Origin: Actinomadura xylanilytica
Lineage (GTDB): Bacteria > Actinomycetota > Actinomycetes > Streptosporangiales > Streptosporangiaceae
DNA length: 64,000 nucleotides
Reading direction: 5' to 3'
Assembly (NCBI RefSeq): GCF_030283145.1
Contig: NZ_JASNWE010000002.1
Location: 1,240,001-1,304,000, forward strand
Below the pieces are notes generated by a model that was not told the DNA's origin, searched no databases, and was given only the letters and a program-made list of their open reading frames with translations. The translations under genes and the position numbers were made by a program. Below are positions 32,078-41,030 of this stretch, piece after piece; position 1 is the first letter of the stretch; each line of letters starts with the position of its first letter.

Positions 32078-33358
32078 ATGAACTTCACGCGTCACACACG
32101 GTCGTTCCGGATCCCGCTCGCCGTCCTGGGCGGCACCGCGCTGACCGGTGGGCTCGTCTACGCGGCGACCGCGTCCGCTGCGGCGCCCGCCGCGCCGGGC
32201 GGGTGGGTGCAGAGCTGGGCCGCCGCGCCGCAGCGGCCCGTCGCCGGCAACGAGGACGACGGCGCCAACTGGTCGACGACCGGCTTCAAGGACCAGTCCC
32301 TGCGGCAGGTGATCAGGGTCGGGCAGGGCGGCGCGCGGGTCCGGATCCGGCTCTCCAACCGGTATGGGACCAAGCCGCTGAAGGTCGCCGGCGCTACGGT
32401 CGCCCGGTCGGCCGGGGGCGCCCAGGCATGGCCGGACACCTCCGCGCGGGTCACGTTCGGCGGCGCGGCGTCGGTCATGGTGAAGCCGGGCGCGGAACTC
32501 GTGGGCGACCCGGTCGCGCTGTCCACCTCCCCGCTGGAGAAGCTGGCCGTCACGTTGCGCTTCACCAGCGCGACCGGGCCCGCCACGTTTCACCGCTTCA
32601 CCACCCAGGCCGCCTACCTGGCCAAGGGCGACCACACCGCCGATCCCGCCGGCGGCGCCTTCACCGCGTCCACCGACGCGCTCTACTACCTGACGGGCGT
32701 GGACGTGGCCGGCGGGAAGGTCGCCGGGACCGCGGTGGCGTTCGGGGATTCACTCGTCGACGGCACCGGCTCCACGGGCGAGGGCCGCTGGCCCGACGTC
32801 CTCGCCGGGCGGCTCCTCACCGCCGGACGCCCGGCGACCTCCGTCAACGCGGGGATCGCCGGCAACCAGCTCCTCGCCGACTCGCCCTGCTTCGGCGACA
32901 AGGCCCTCACCCGGTTCCGCAAGGACGTCCTGGACGTGCCGGGCGTCCGTTCCGTGCTGATCCACCTGGGCGCCAACGACATCGGCGCGTCCCAGGTGCA
33001 GAACGAGTGCCAGCGGCGGGCCGCCCCGGTGACGCCGCAGGAGCTGATCGCGGGCCACCGGGAGCTCATCCGCGCCGCGCACTCCCGCGGTGTCAAGGCC
33101 ACCGGCGTGACGGTGCTGCCGCTGAAGGGCGCGCTGTTCCCGATCTGGAGTCCGGAGGGCGAGAAGGCCCGCCAGGGGTTTAACCACTGGATCCGCACCA
33201 GCGGCGAGTACGACGCCGTCCTCGACGCGGACAGGGCGATGGCGGACCCCGCCGACCCGGACCGGTCCCTGCTCGCCTACACCTTCCAGGACGGCCTGCA
33301 CCCGAACGACGCCGGCCACCAGGCGATCGCGCGGGCCGCCGACCTCGGCGCCCTGTGA
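32078..33358 (+). CDS. Secreted SGNH/GDSL hydrolase
   Basis: 426 aa. Signal peptide in residues 1-35 (LAVLGGTALTGGLVYAATASA). An N-terminal beta-sandwich region with SLRQVIRVGQGGARVRIRLSN is followed by the SGNH catalytic domain: AFGDSLVDGTG (nucleophile Ser near 225), NAGIAGNQLL, HLGANDIG and the Asp-His pair in DGLHPNDAGH (about 406-412). The family removes acyl groups from sugars or lipids outside the cell. It stands alone between the two-component system and a broken gene region. Confidence 0.9.
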   Translation: MNFTRHTRSFRIPLAVLGGTALTGGLVYAATASAAAPAAPGGWVQSWAAAPQRPVAGNEDDGANWSTTGFKDQSLRQVIRVGQGGARVRIRLSNRYGTKPLKVAGATVARSAGGAQAWPDTSARVTFGGAASVMVKPGAELVGDPVALSTSPLEKLAVTLRFTSATGPATFHRFTTQAAYLAKGDHTADPAGGAFTASTDALYYLTGVDVAGGKVAGTAVAFGDSLVDGTGSTGEGRWPDVLAGRLLTAGRPATSVNAGIAGNQLLADSPCFGDKALTRFRKDVLDVPGVRSVLIHLGANDIGASQVQNECQRRAAPVTPQELIAGHRELIRAAHSRGVKATGVTVLPLKGALFPIWSPEGEKARQGFNHWIRTSGEYDAVLDADRAMADPADPDRSLLAYTFQDGLHPNDAGHQAIARAADLGAL

Positions 33359-33362
33359 CCCG

Positions 33363-33690
33363 CTAGTCGACCAGGGCGCCGCAGGAGATGTTGACCTGGG
33401 TGGAGGTCAGGGTGCGGGCGTGGTCGGAGACGACGAAGGCCGCGACCCGCCCGACGTCGGCGAGCGTGGCGGGCCGGCCGAGCAGCGTCGCGTCGGTCAT
33501 CTGCTGCCGGAAGGGCGCCGTCTCCGTGACGTCCGGCATGGACTCGGGGATGCCGCCGGTGCGCAGGGTGACGACCCGCACCCCGTGCGGGCCCAGCTCG
33601 CAGGCCCACTGGCGGCGCATCGCCTCGACGGTGTCGCTGCCGATCTGGACGGTGCCGAGTCCGGGGGCGCGGTTGCCGGGCGTCCTCGGC
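33363..33690 (-). pseudogene. SDR-family oxidoreductase 3' fragment
   Basis: The last 100 or so codons of a short-chain dehydrogenase: GLGTVQIGSDTVEAMRRQWA then CELGPHGVRVVTLRTGGIPES and LGRPATLADVGRVAAFVVSDHARTLTSTQVNISCGALVD. The Rossmann N-terminus and the catalytic Tyr-Lys region are absent. At about 33690 it is joined directly to the 5' part of an unrelated ATPase gene. Confidence 0.75.
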
Positions 33691-34572
33691 GGGACCGAGA
33701 TCGACCGCGGACAGGCCGAGCGTGCCCGCCGCGCCCAGCACGACGTCCGGATCGGCGGTGCCGTCGGCCGCGATCACCACCAGCAGCCGGGTCGCCGCGG
33801 GCAGCTCCGCGACCCGCGCGCGGAACGTCTCCAGGACCTGGCCGGTGACCCGGAGCGGCCCGGTCCGGTGCGGGCTCTCGGCGCGTCCCTCCTCGGCCCG
33901 CAGCGCGGTGGCCAGCTCGATGAGCGCGAGCGGGTTGCCGCCGGACTCCGCCAGGAGGCGTGCGCGCGCCGGGGCGGTGAGGCCGGGCACGCGGTCGTCC
34001 AGCAGCCCGGCGGCGGACGCGCGGTCGAGGCCGCCGAGCTTGAGCACGTCGAGCCCGGGAGCCGGGAACGGCCGGGCCTCGTCGCGGATCGCGAACAGCA
34101 GCGCGATCGGGTCGGCGCGCAGCCGCCGGGCGGCGAAGAGCAGCGCGTCCGAGGAGGCCAGGTCGAGCCACTGCGCGTCGTCGACCAGGCAGAGCAGCGG
34201 CCGGTCGGCGGCCAGCTCGGACAGCAGGGTGAGGGTGGCCGCGCCGACCAGGAACCGGTCGGGCGCCGGGGCGTCCGCGAGCCCGAACGCCGAGCGCAGC
34301 GCCGCGGCCTGCCGGTCCGGCAGCGCGTCCAGCCGGTCGACGAACGGGAGCAGCAGCAGGTGCAGCCCGCTGAACGGCAGCTCGGCCTCGGACTCGACGC
34401 CCGCCCCGCGCACCGTCCGCAGGTCGCGGCCGTCGGCGGCGGCCTGGTCGAGCAGCGTGGTCTTGCCGATGCCCGCCTCGCCGCGGATCACCAGGACCCC
34501 GCTCCGCCCGGATCGCGCGCCCGCGAGCAACCGGTTCACGCGCTCCCGTTCGACGTTCCGCCCGACCGGCAT
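33690..34572 (-). pseudogene. LuxR-family AAA regulator 5' fragment
   Basis: From ATG 34572 (MPVGRNVERERVNRLLAG) the frame encodes about 290 residues of the N-terminal ATPase of a large LuxR-type (MalT-like) regulator: P-loop GEAGIGKTTLLDQ, Walker B LLCLVDDAQWLD, and LAESGGNPLALIELATAL. It then breaks off at LGLSAVDLGPAE, where the SDR fragment begins in another frame. The remaining 600 or so residues, with the LuxR DNA-binding domain, are gone. Confidence 0.75.
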
Positions 34573-34638
34573 CCGCGCCCCCTTTCCCGAAGCGCGATCA
34601 TCGTAGGCGGACGGCGCCCGCCGGCGGATCGGGAGAGG

Positions 34639-35526
34639 TCAGCGGTGCAGCCATTCCAGGAGGTCTGGCGGGGCGAGCTCGGCGGTGCGCCGCGCGTAGC
34701 GGGCGAGGTCCTCTGGCGAGAGGACCTCGCGGGCCCCGCCGGACGTGCCGCGCCGGAAGAACGCGGCGTTGTCCTTGAGGATGCCGGACGGGTTGGGCGC
34801 GAGTGCGTCCGCGCGGGCGCGCATGTTGGCGAACGTGGCGGCCTCCACCAGAGAAGGCCACCGCCCGTCCGGGACCTCTATACCGAGTGCTCCTGCCAGC
34901 CTGCGCATCTCGCCCGGCAGGTCACTGGACAGGTCGTCGTAGTGGACGAGGACGATATTGGACTGGTCACGGCGGTTCCAGGCGTCCGACAGATGCCACA
35001 TCACCCCAGGGAGCGAGTCCATCTGGTCGAGGTGCGAGACGTCGTGTCCGATCCAGCCGCGAAGCCAGTCGCGTAGTGGCGGCCGGGGCCTCTCCCGTAC
35101 GGGCGGGCCGCTTGTTAGCTGCCTGATCCGTTCGCGGTCGATGTTGCCGCCCTGGTGGTAGAGCGACACGGCCATGTCGAGCGGATGCCGTGCGACCACC
35201 ACGTACGTCGCGCGTTCGTCGAGCGGGATCCCGTCCAGGGGCGTATGCGTCTTGATGAACCGGCGGTGCCGCTGGTCCTCCAGCCGCGCGACCACCTCGT
35301 CGCGCGGCGCCACCAGGTGGTCGAGCCACGGTGACAGCTCGTGCAGCGGCGCGGGCAGCTCGGGCGTCTGGAAGACCAGCAGCGCGCAGATCATCTGTAG
35401 CCAGGTCGTCCCGCTCTTGGACCGGGTGCTGATCACGATGTCGCCGCGCCGGAAGGGGAACTCCGCCCACCGCCCGCTGTCCTCGTCGGGCGAGGTGTAG
35501 CGGACGGCCGGGGCCCCGTCCCTCAT
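34639..35526 (-). CDS. Sulfotransferase
   Basis: 295 aa; ATG 35526 overlaps the TGA of the upstream DsbA gene (ATGA), so the two are translationally coupled. PAPS-binding motifs: STRSKSGTTWLQ (5'-phosphosulfate loop, residues 33-44), VVVARHPLDMAVSLYHQ (3'-phosphate loop) and the C-terminal LKDNAAFFRRGTSGG. It resembles the cytosolic aryl/alcohol sulfotransferases, moving sulfate from PAPS to a hydroxyl of a small molecule. The substrate is unknown. Confidence 0.9.
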   Translation of the reverse strand: MRDGAPAVRYTSPDEDSGRWAEFPFRRGDIVISTRSKSGTTWLQMICALLVFQTPELPAPLHELSPWLDHLVAPRDEVVARLEDQRHRRFIKTHTPLDGIPLDERATYVVVARHPLDMAVSLYHQGGNIDRERIRQLTSGPPVRERPRPPLRDWLRGWIGHDVSHLDQMDSLPGVMWHLSDAWNRRDQSNIVLVHYDDLSSDLPGEMRRLAGALGIEVPDGRWPSLVEAATFANMRARADALAPNPSGILKDNAAFFRRGTSGGAREVLSPEDLARYARRTAELAPPDLLEWLHR

Positions 35527-36239
35527 CCGCGGGGCTCCGCGGGCACCGCGCAGGCGTCGCCGTCGCAGGCGCCGCCGTCGCCGGCCGCGATGGTCACCGG
35601 GGGCCGTGACTCGGCCCAGGCGCGCGCGAGGACCTGCGTGAACGTCTCGGTGGGCTGGGCTCCCGAGACGCCGTAGCGGCCGTCGACGACGAAGAACGGC
35701 ACGCCGGTCGCGCCGAGCTGCTGGGCCTCGACCTGGTCGGTCTGGACGTCGGCGGCGTACCGGTCCGAGTCCAGCACCGCCCGCGCGGCACCGGGGTCCA
35801 GGCCCGCCTCGGCGGCCAGCTCGACCAGCGAGTCCGGGTCGAACAGCGAGCGGCGGTCGGTGAAGTGCGCCCGGTAGAACGCCTCGATCACCGGCCCCTG
35901 GAGCCCGGCGTCGCGGGCCAGGTGGATCAGGCGGTGCGCGTCGGCGGTGTTCCCGACCGTCCCGCCGCTCAGGTTGTACTCCAGCCCGTCCTCGGCGGCG
36001 CGGTGCTCCATCTCCGTGTTGAGCGCGCGAACGCGCTCGGGCGGCATGCCGAGCTTGGCCGACAGCATCTCGGCCTGGTCGCGGACCTCGCCGTGAGGCG
36101 CGGACGGGTCGAGCTGGAACGACCGGTGCACGACCTCGACGCGGTCCCGGTGGTCGAACCCCGCCAGCGCCTTCTCGAACCGGCGCTTGCCGATATAGCA
36201 CCAGGGGCAGACGAGGTCGGACCAGATTTCAACGAGCAC
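35523..36239 (-). CDS. DsbA-family oxidoreductase, FrnE-like
   Basis: 238 aa from GTG 36239 with GGAAGG 7 nt upstream. The thioredoxin-fold active site is CPWC (residues 11-14) in VEIWSDLVCPWCYIGKRRFEKAL. Further family marks are FQLDPSAP, GNTADAHRLIHLARD, EAFYRAHFTDRRSL and GVPFFVVDGRYGVSGAQP with the cis-Pro. There is no signal peptide, so it is a cytoplasmic FrnE-type dithiol oxidoreductase. The C-terminus ends with an odd cysteine pair in GACDGDACAVP. Coupled to the downstream sulfotransferase. Confidence 0.92.
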   Translation of the reverse strand: MLVEIWSDLVCPWCYIGKRRFEKALAGFDHRDRVEVVHRSFQLDPSAPHGEVRDQAEMLSAKLGMPPERVRALNTEMEHRAAEDGLEYNLSGGTVGNTADAHRLIHLARDAGLQGPVIEAFYRAHFTDRRSLFDPDSLVELAAEAGLDPGAARAVLDSDRYAADVQTDQVEAQQLGATGVPFFVVDGRYGVSGAQPTETFTQVLARAWAESRPPVTIAAGDGGACDGDACAVPAEPRG

Positions 36240-36438
36240 GGCACACCTTCCAGACGTAGACCTCCAAGTCAACGCATTGTCCCCGGGATCGATTTCCTCG
36301 GGCCCGGCCGGGGACCGGCGGCGGCGCCCCGGGGCCGGTCCGACGGCCGTCCGGCCCGGCGGATGTCGGTGCGGTGGGGTACAAAAGTCGTGGTCAGGGC
36401 GGATGTCCGCCCGATCGCACGCAGACGCGGGGGGCGAC

Positions 36439-37485
36439 GTGAGCGGGCAGGTGGACGAGGCACAGGTCGTGGACGCGATCCAGGCGGGCGACGAGGCCGT
36501 GTTCGCCGAACTCGCCGAGCGCTACCGGCATGAGCTGCGGGTGCACTGCTACCGGATGCTCGGATCGTTCGACGACGCCGAAGACCTCGTCCAGGACACC
36601 CTGCTGCGGGCCTGGAACCGGTGCGAGACCTTCGAGGGCCGGTCGACGTTCCGGGCGTGGCTGTACCGGATCGCCACCAACGCCTGCCTGGACGCGCTGG
36701 CCGTCCCGTCCCGCAAGCGGGAGGTCGCGACGGCGACGGCCGCCGCGGGCGGCCCCGCGCGCTCGGCGCCGGCCGAGATCGCCTGGCTCCAGCCCTACCC
36801 GGACGAGCTGCTCGACCTGGCCGCCCCCGCCGAGGGCGGGCCGGAGGCGGCGGCGATCGCCAGGGAGACCATCGAGCTGGCGTTCCTGGCCGCGATCCAG
36901 CACCTCCCGCCGCGCCAGCGGGCCGTGCTGATCCTCCGCGACGTCGCCGGGTGGCCCGCGCCGCAGACGGCCGAGGCGCTGGAGATGACCGTCGCCTCGG
37001 TCAAGAGCGCGCTTCAGCGAGCCCGTGCCACGCTCCGCGAGCAGCTCCCCGAACGGCGCTCGGACTGGGGCCGGGCCACCGCCCCCAGCGACGCCGAGCA
37101 GGCGCTGCTGCACCGGTACGTCGCCGCGTCGCGGGAGGCCGACCTGTCGGCGCTGGCCGCCCTGCTGCGCGAGGACGCCCGGCAGACCATGCCGCCCGCG
37201 CACCTGGTGTACGACGGCCGGGCCGCCATCCTCGACCTGTGGCGCCCGGTCCTGGAGGGCGGCCGGAGCTGGGGCGAGTGGCATTCGGTGGCGCTGTCGC
37301 TGAACCGCCAGCCCGCCGCCGCCAACTACGTACGGCGGCCCGGCGAGCCGTCCTACACGGCGGTCAACATCGACGTCCTGCGGGTCGAGGACGGCCGGAT
37401 CGCGGAGATCACCACCTTCGACCCCGCGCTGCTGCCCGCCCTCGGCCTGAGCCGCACCCTGGCCCCGGCCGAGATCGGGTGGTGA
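36439..37485 (+). CDS. ECF RNA polymerase sigma factor with SnoaL-like C-terminal domain (SigG/SigJ type)
   Basis: 348 aa from GTG 36439 behind a G-rich tract; ATG 36403 is the alternative. Region 2 is YRHELRVHCYRMLGSFDDAEDLVQDTLLRAWNR with WLYRIATNACLDAL. Region 4 is LPPRQRAVLILRDVAGWPAPQTAEALEMTVASVKSALQRARATL. A third domain of about 120 residues follows (LLREDARQTMPPAHLVYDGRAAILDLWRPV and VNIDVLRVEDGRIAEITTF), a SnoaL/NTF2-like fold. In this ECF class that domain replaces a separate anti-sigma factor and may bind a ligand. Confidence 0.93.
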   Translation: MSGQVDEAQVVDAIQAGDEAVFAELAERYRHELRVHCYRMLGSFDDAEDLVQDTLLRAWNRCETFEGRSTFRAWLYRIATNACLDALAVPSRKREVATATAAAGGPARSAPAEIAWLQPYPDELLDLAAPAEGGPEAAAIARETIELAFLAAIQHLPPRQRAVLILRDVAGWPAPQTAEALEMTVASVKSALQRARATLREQLPERRSDWGRATAPSDAEQALLHRYVAASREADLSALAALLREDARQTMPPAHLVYDGRAAILDLWRPVLEGGRSWGEWHSVALSLNRQPAAANYVRRPGEPSYTAVNIDVLRVEDGRIAEITTFDPALLPALGLSRTLAPAEIGW

Positions 37486-37617
37486 CCCGCGTCTGACCGG
37501 CGGAGCGGCGGTCGTCCCATGAGGGCGAACCGCCACGATCCGGGGCATCGGGCGGTTACGATCTTGGTCCCGCGCCGTGGCGCGGGACCTCCCCACCGCC
37601 GTACCGAAAGGCCGCCC

Positions 37618-39996
37618 GTGCCCTCCGCCGACGAACTGACGCCCGCGCAGGCCAGCCGCCGCGCCACCGTGCTCGACCTGCTCACCAGCGCGGGCTGGAC
37701 CCCGGACAACGCCCTCTGGGACGCCGGCATCAGCACCGACTTCGTCGCGGGCGTCCAGTTGCGCGGTGCCGGGACGGCCCAGCGGTGCGACTACATGATC
37801 ACGGAGAAGGGCGACCTGACCGAGTACCTCAACGTGCGCTGGAACCTCCCGGACGGCGAGACCCAGCTGATCATCGACTTCCTGGGCCAGTCGTCCGGCT
37901 CGGAGACCGACCTCGGCACGGTGCTGGCCGCGCTGGCGTCCGAGCGGGCCCAGGAGGGCGACCGCCCGGCGGCGACGGTCGCGGCGCTGCCGCCGGACTG
38001 CCCGCTCTTCACCCTGGACGAGTACGGACGGCTCGCCCCGGTCAACGAGGCGGCGGCGGCCGGAACGGCGACGTCCCCGGCCGCGAACGCGGAGATCGAC
38101 GAAGCCGACGCCGACGAGGACGACGAGGACGACGAGGTCGAGTACACCTACGGCGACGAGGTCCAGAGCCTGCTGGACCGTGAGCTGCGCGCGGCGGGCT
38201 GGCGGCGCACGCCGAACGACATGCTGCTGATGGGGCTCCGCGAGTCCTTCTACGTCCAGCGCGGTTCGGTGACCCTGAGCGCCGGGCGGTGGAACGGCGA
38301 GGAGACCAGCATCCGGCTGGAGGGCCCCGAAGGGCAGGCCCGCCTGCGCCTGGACGGCCTGGCCGCGCCGCAGGACGCCCACCGGCTGGTCGCGCTGCTG
38401 ATCCGCTGGCAGGAGCTGATCACCGAGGACAACTGGCAGGACTTCGTGAACGACCTCCTCGCCGCGTACCCGCACGTCTACACCGAGGGCGACGACGGCG
38501 ACTGGCACCGGCTGGCACTGCCCGCCGCGGAGCCCGTCCGGGAGCCGCAGCCCGGCGTCGAGGACCGCGCCCGGCTGATCCGCGAGACCCTCGGCGGCGC
38601 CGGCTGGACGCAGGAGGAGGCGTCCGACGGATCCCCGCTGTGCATGATCCTCCGGACGCCCTCGGGCGCGTCGCTGACCTGCATCCACTCCGTCGAACCG
38701 CCGGAGATCCTGCTGCTGGACGTGCAGCTCCCCGAGGGAACGGGAAGCGACTTCGGCGGCAACCCGATGTTCGCGCTGGACATGATGGACCTGTGGTCCG
38801 GCGGCGGCCGGGACCGCCTTGAGGACGTCCTCGGCGTGCTCACCACGGCCGAGCACGCGTTCGACGCCCGCGGCTTGACGCCGCTCGTCCAGGCGCTCCA
38901 GCTCCGCTGCCGGGTCCTCTGGGTGCGCGATGGAGTGCTGGGGACGATCGTCCGCGCCCAGCCGGAGTTCGGCGGCGAGCCCGCCCCGCCGCTGCCCCGT
39001 CCGCTGCGCGAGATGGACCGGGTGGTCGCCACGCCCGAGGGCGACACCGCCGAGGGATGGTGCGAGCGCGGGCACGCCGCGCTCGGCGAGCACCGCCCCG
39101 ATCTGGCGCTGGAGAGCTTCGACGCGGCGCTCGACCGCGACCCCGACCACGCCTGCGCGCACTACCACCGCGCCTGGACCATCGGCACCGCCGACCTGGA
39201 GGAGACGCACCGCAGCTTCTACCGGAGCGTGGAGCTCGACTTCGCGGTCGGCCCCTCCCTGCTGCACTACGCGCAGCTGATGCGCCTGTGCGGGTACCCC
39301 GAGCAGGAGACCATCACGTTGCGGCACGCCGTCGAGCGGCTGCCGGAGTACGCTCCGGGCTGGTACACGCTGTCGCTGACGGCGGTGAAGGCCGGCCGCT
39401 ACGACGAGTGCGTGACCGCCGCGACCCGGGCCCTGGAGCTGATGCCCCGCGACGCCCGCGCCCTCCACTGCCGGGCCTGCGGGTACGCCCTGCGCGGCGA
39501 CAGCGCCGAGGCCCTCGCCGACGTCGCCGCCGCGATCGAGACCGACCCCTCCTTCCGCACCGAGATGCGCGACGACCCGGACTTCGGCGCGCTCCGCGAC
39601 GACCCCCGCTTCGTCGCGCTGGTCGACCCGTGGCCGGCGTCCGACGCCGAGGGCTCGCTCCCGTCCGAGCTGGTCGAGGTGCTGCGCCCGGCGGGCTGGC
39701 GTCCGGACGACCGCTCGGTCTCCGGCGGCCGGGTCTCCTCGGTGGAGTACCCGTGCCCGGCCGGACGGCTGATCTTCGGGCTGAGCGCGGGCACCTGCTA
39801 CGTCAACCTCCGTCCGTCCGGCCGGGGCGAGGGCGCCGAAGGCTGGCTGTACGCGGGCGCCGGCGACGACGCCCGCGTCCTGGCCGGGCTGCTCACCGGC
39901 TGGCAGGACCGGCTGGACGGCGACAACTTCCCCGAGTTCGCCAAGGAGGTCGGGGCCCATCTCGCTGAGTCCACCTGGCACCTGGGCCACCCCTGA
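37618..39996 (+). CDS. Large TPR-containing protein with repeated unknown domains (YbjN/TY-Chap-like), 792 aa
   Basis: GTG 37618 (MPSADELTPAQASRRA) with an AAAGG upstream. Three related blocks of about 110 residues occur, each opening with a helix and AGW (LLTSAGWTPDN, LRAAGWRRTPND, LRPAGWRPDD); two close with RWQELITEDNWQDFVNDLL or GWQDRLDGDNFPEFAKEV. A fourth start, LGGAGWTQEEASDGSPL, lies in between. A very acidic linker EADADEDDEDDEVEY separates block 1 from 2. Residues of about 475-615 form TPR hairpins (ALGEHRPDLALESFDAALDRDPDHACAHYHRAW). Possibly a chaperone or scaffold; function unknown. Confidence 0.75.
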   Translation: MPSADELTPAQASRRATVLDLLTSAGWTPDNALWDAGISTDFVAGVQLRGAGTAQRCDYMITEKGDLTEYLNVRWNLPDGETQLIIDFLGQSSGSETDLGTVLAALASERAQEGDRPAATVAALPPDCPLFTLDEYGRLAPVNEAAAAGTATSPAANAEIDEADADEDDEDDEVEYTYGDEVQSLLDRELRAAGWRRTPNDMLLMGLRESFYVQRGSVTLSAGRWNGEETSIRLEGPEGQARLRLDGLAAPQDAHRLVALLIRWQELITEDNWQDFVNDLLAAYPHVYTEGDDGDWHRLALPAAEPVREPQPGVEDRARLIRETLGGAGWTQEEASDGSPLCMILRTPSGASLTCIHSVEPPEILLLDVQLPEGTGSDFGGNPMFALDMMDLWSGGGRDRLEDVLGVLTTAEHAFDARGLTPLVQALQLRCRVLWVRDGVLGTIVRAQPEFGGEPAPPLPRPLREMDRVVATPEGDTAEGWCERGHAALGEHRPDLALESFDAALDRDPDHACAHYHRAWTIGTADLEETHRSFYRSVELDFAVGPSLLHYAQLMRLCGYPEQETITLRHAVERLPEYAPGWYTLSLTAVKAGRYDECVTAATRALELMPRDARALHCRACGYALRGDSAEALADVAAAIETDPSFRTEMRDDPDFGALRDDPRFVALVDPWPASDAEGSLPSELVEVLRPAGWRPDDRSVSGGRVSSVEYPCPAGRLIFGLSAGTCYVNLRPSGRGEGAEGWLYAGAGDDARVLAGLLTGWQDRLDGDNFPEFAKEVGAHLAESTWHLGHP

Positions 39997-40006
39997 CCCG
40001 AACGGC

Positions 40007-40049
40007 GCCGGTGCCTGAGCGCCACCCGTTCATGCGCTCAGACACCGGC
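40007..40049. terminator. Bidirectional terminator
   Basis: 15 bp arms (40007-40021 and 40035-40049) pairing with one mismatch, 13 nt loop, between two convergent genes. Confidence 0.7.
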
Positions 40050-40067
40050 GGTCGGCTTGGCCGGGCT

Positions 40068-40883
40068 TCAGGTCGAGAGCGGCAGGCCGTGCTCGGCCGG
40101 CTTGGACTCGGCGATCTTCCTGACCTCCTGGGGCTCGGGCACTGTGCTCTCGTGTCGGCTCAGATGCCGGGCGAAGAACCGCAGCGAGTCGTCCACTTCG
40201 AACGACGGCTCATCCCCGTGCCGGCCGGGGTTGGCGTGCAGCGTCTTCTGAGCCGAGGCCAGGGCGTCGAACAAGGCCAGGCTTTGGTCCCGCGGCACCA
40301 TCTGGTCGTCCCACTGGACCAGGAACTGCACCGGCACGGTGATCCGCACGGCGTCCTCGGCCAGCCCGTGCACGCCGAGCAGGCCCAGCACCGCGGCGCG
40401 GATCCGGGGTTCTGCGGCGATGAGCGGGATGCCGAGCCCACAGCCCATCGACATGCCGCAGTAGCCCACCGGGCCGACGCCGACCTGGTCGAGGCGCTGT
40501 ACCGCGGTCAGGACCGCCTGCCAGTCCGCGACGGCCTGACCGGCCAGATGGCTGTGCATGCCAGCGACCAGTACGCCCGGATTCCCGCCGGCGGCCATAC
40601 CGGCCCGCATCTCGGCCGCGACCCGGCCGAACTCCTCGTCCTCGGGCCGGTCGCCGTGGTTGGGTGCGTCGATCGCGACGACCGCGAACCCCTCAGCGGC
40701 GTAGCGGCGGGCGCGGGAGACGGTGCCGGGGACCGTCTTGTGCTGCCCGCCGCCGTGGCCCAGCAGAATCAGGGGACGAGGACCGCGGGCGTCTTCCGGC
40801 GTCCATAGCACACCGGGGATCTCGTCGAGGGTGAAGAACTGCTCGGTGACGCCGTCCGACGACGTCTGGGAGGTGAAGCGCAT
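40068..40883 (-). CDS. Alpha/beta hydrolase, dienelactone-hydrolase-like
   Basis: 271 aa from ATG 40883. Motifs: LILLGHGGGQHK (oxyanion), VVAIDAPNHGDR, the nucleophile elbow GYCGMSMGCGLG with Ser, VQWDDQMVPRDQSLALFDAL with the Asp, and NPGRHGDEPSF with the His. It resembles dienelactone hydrolase and YbaC-like esterases acting on small esters. It is followed by a C-terminal 40-residue extension rich in Glu and Pro. It is monocistronic and convergent with the TPR protein. Confidence 0.85.
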   Translation of the reverse strand: MRFTSQTSSDGVTEQFFTLDEIPGVLWTPEDARGPRPLILLGHGGGQHKTVPGTVSRARRYAAEGFAVVAIDAPNHGDRPEDEEFGRVAAEMRAGMAAGGNPGVLVAGMHSHLAGQAVADWQAVLTAVQRLDQVGVGPVGYCGMSMGCGLGIPLIAAEPRIRAAVLGLLGVHGLAEDAVRITVPVQFLVQWDDQMVPRDQSLALFDALASAQKTLHANPGRHGDEPSFEVDDSLRFFARHLSRHESTVPEPQEVRKIAESKPAEHGLPLST

Positions 40884-41030
40884 CAGCGTTTCAAGCCTTT
40901 CGGGATGCCTTGTGCGGGCGCTCCCTAGACCATGCGAAGAAGGGAGCCCCGACCCATCACAGCGTTGATCGGTCTCACCTCCTTGAACTCACAGTGGTGC
41001 ACGGCGACGCCGAGATTACTACAAAGATCA

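Noticed and set aside
36394..39990. A 1,198-codon minus-strand frame
   Set aside because: Antisense shadow of the sigma factor and TPR protein genes; no family motif and low-complexity composition.
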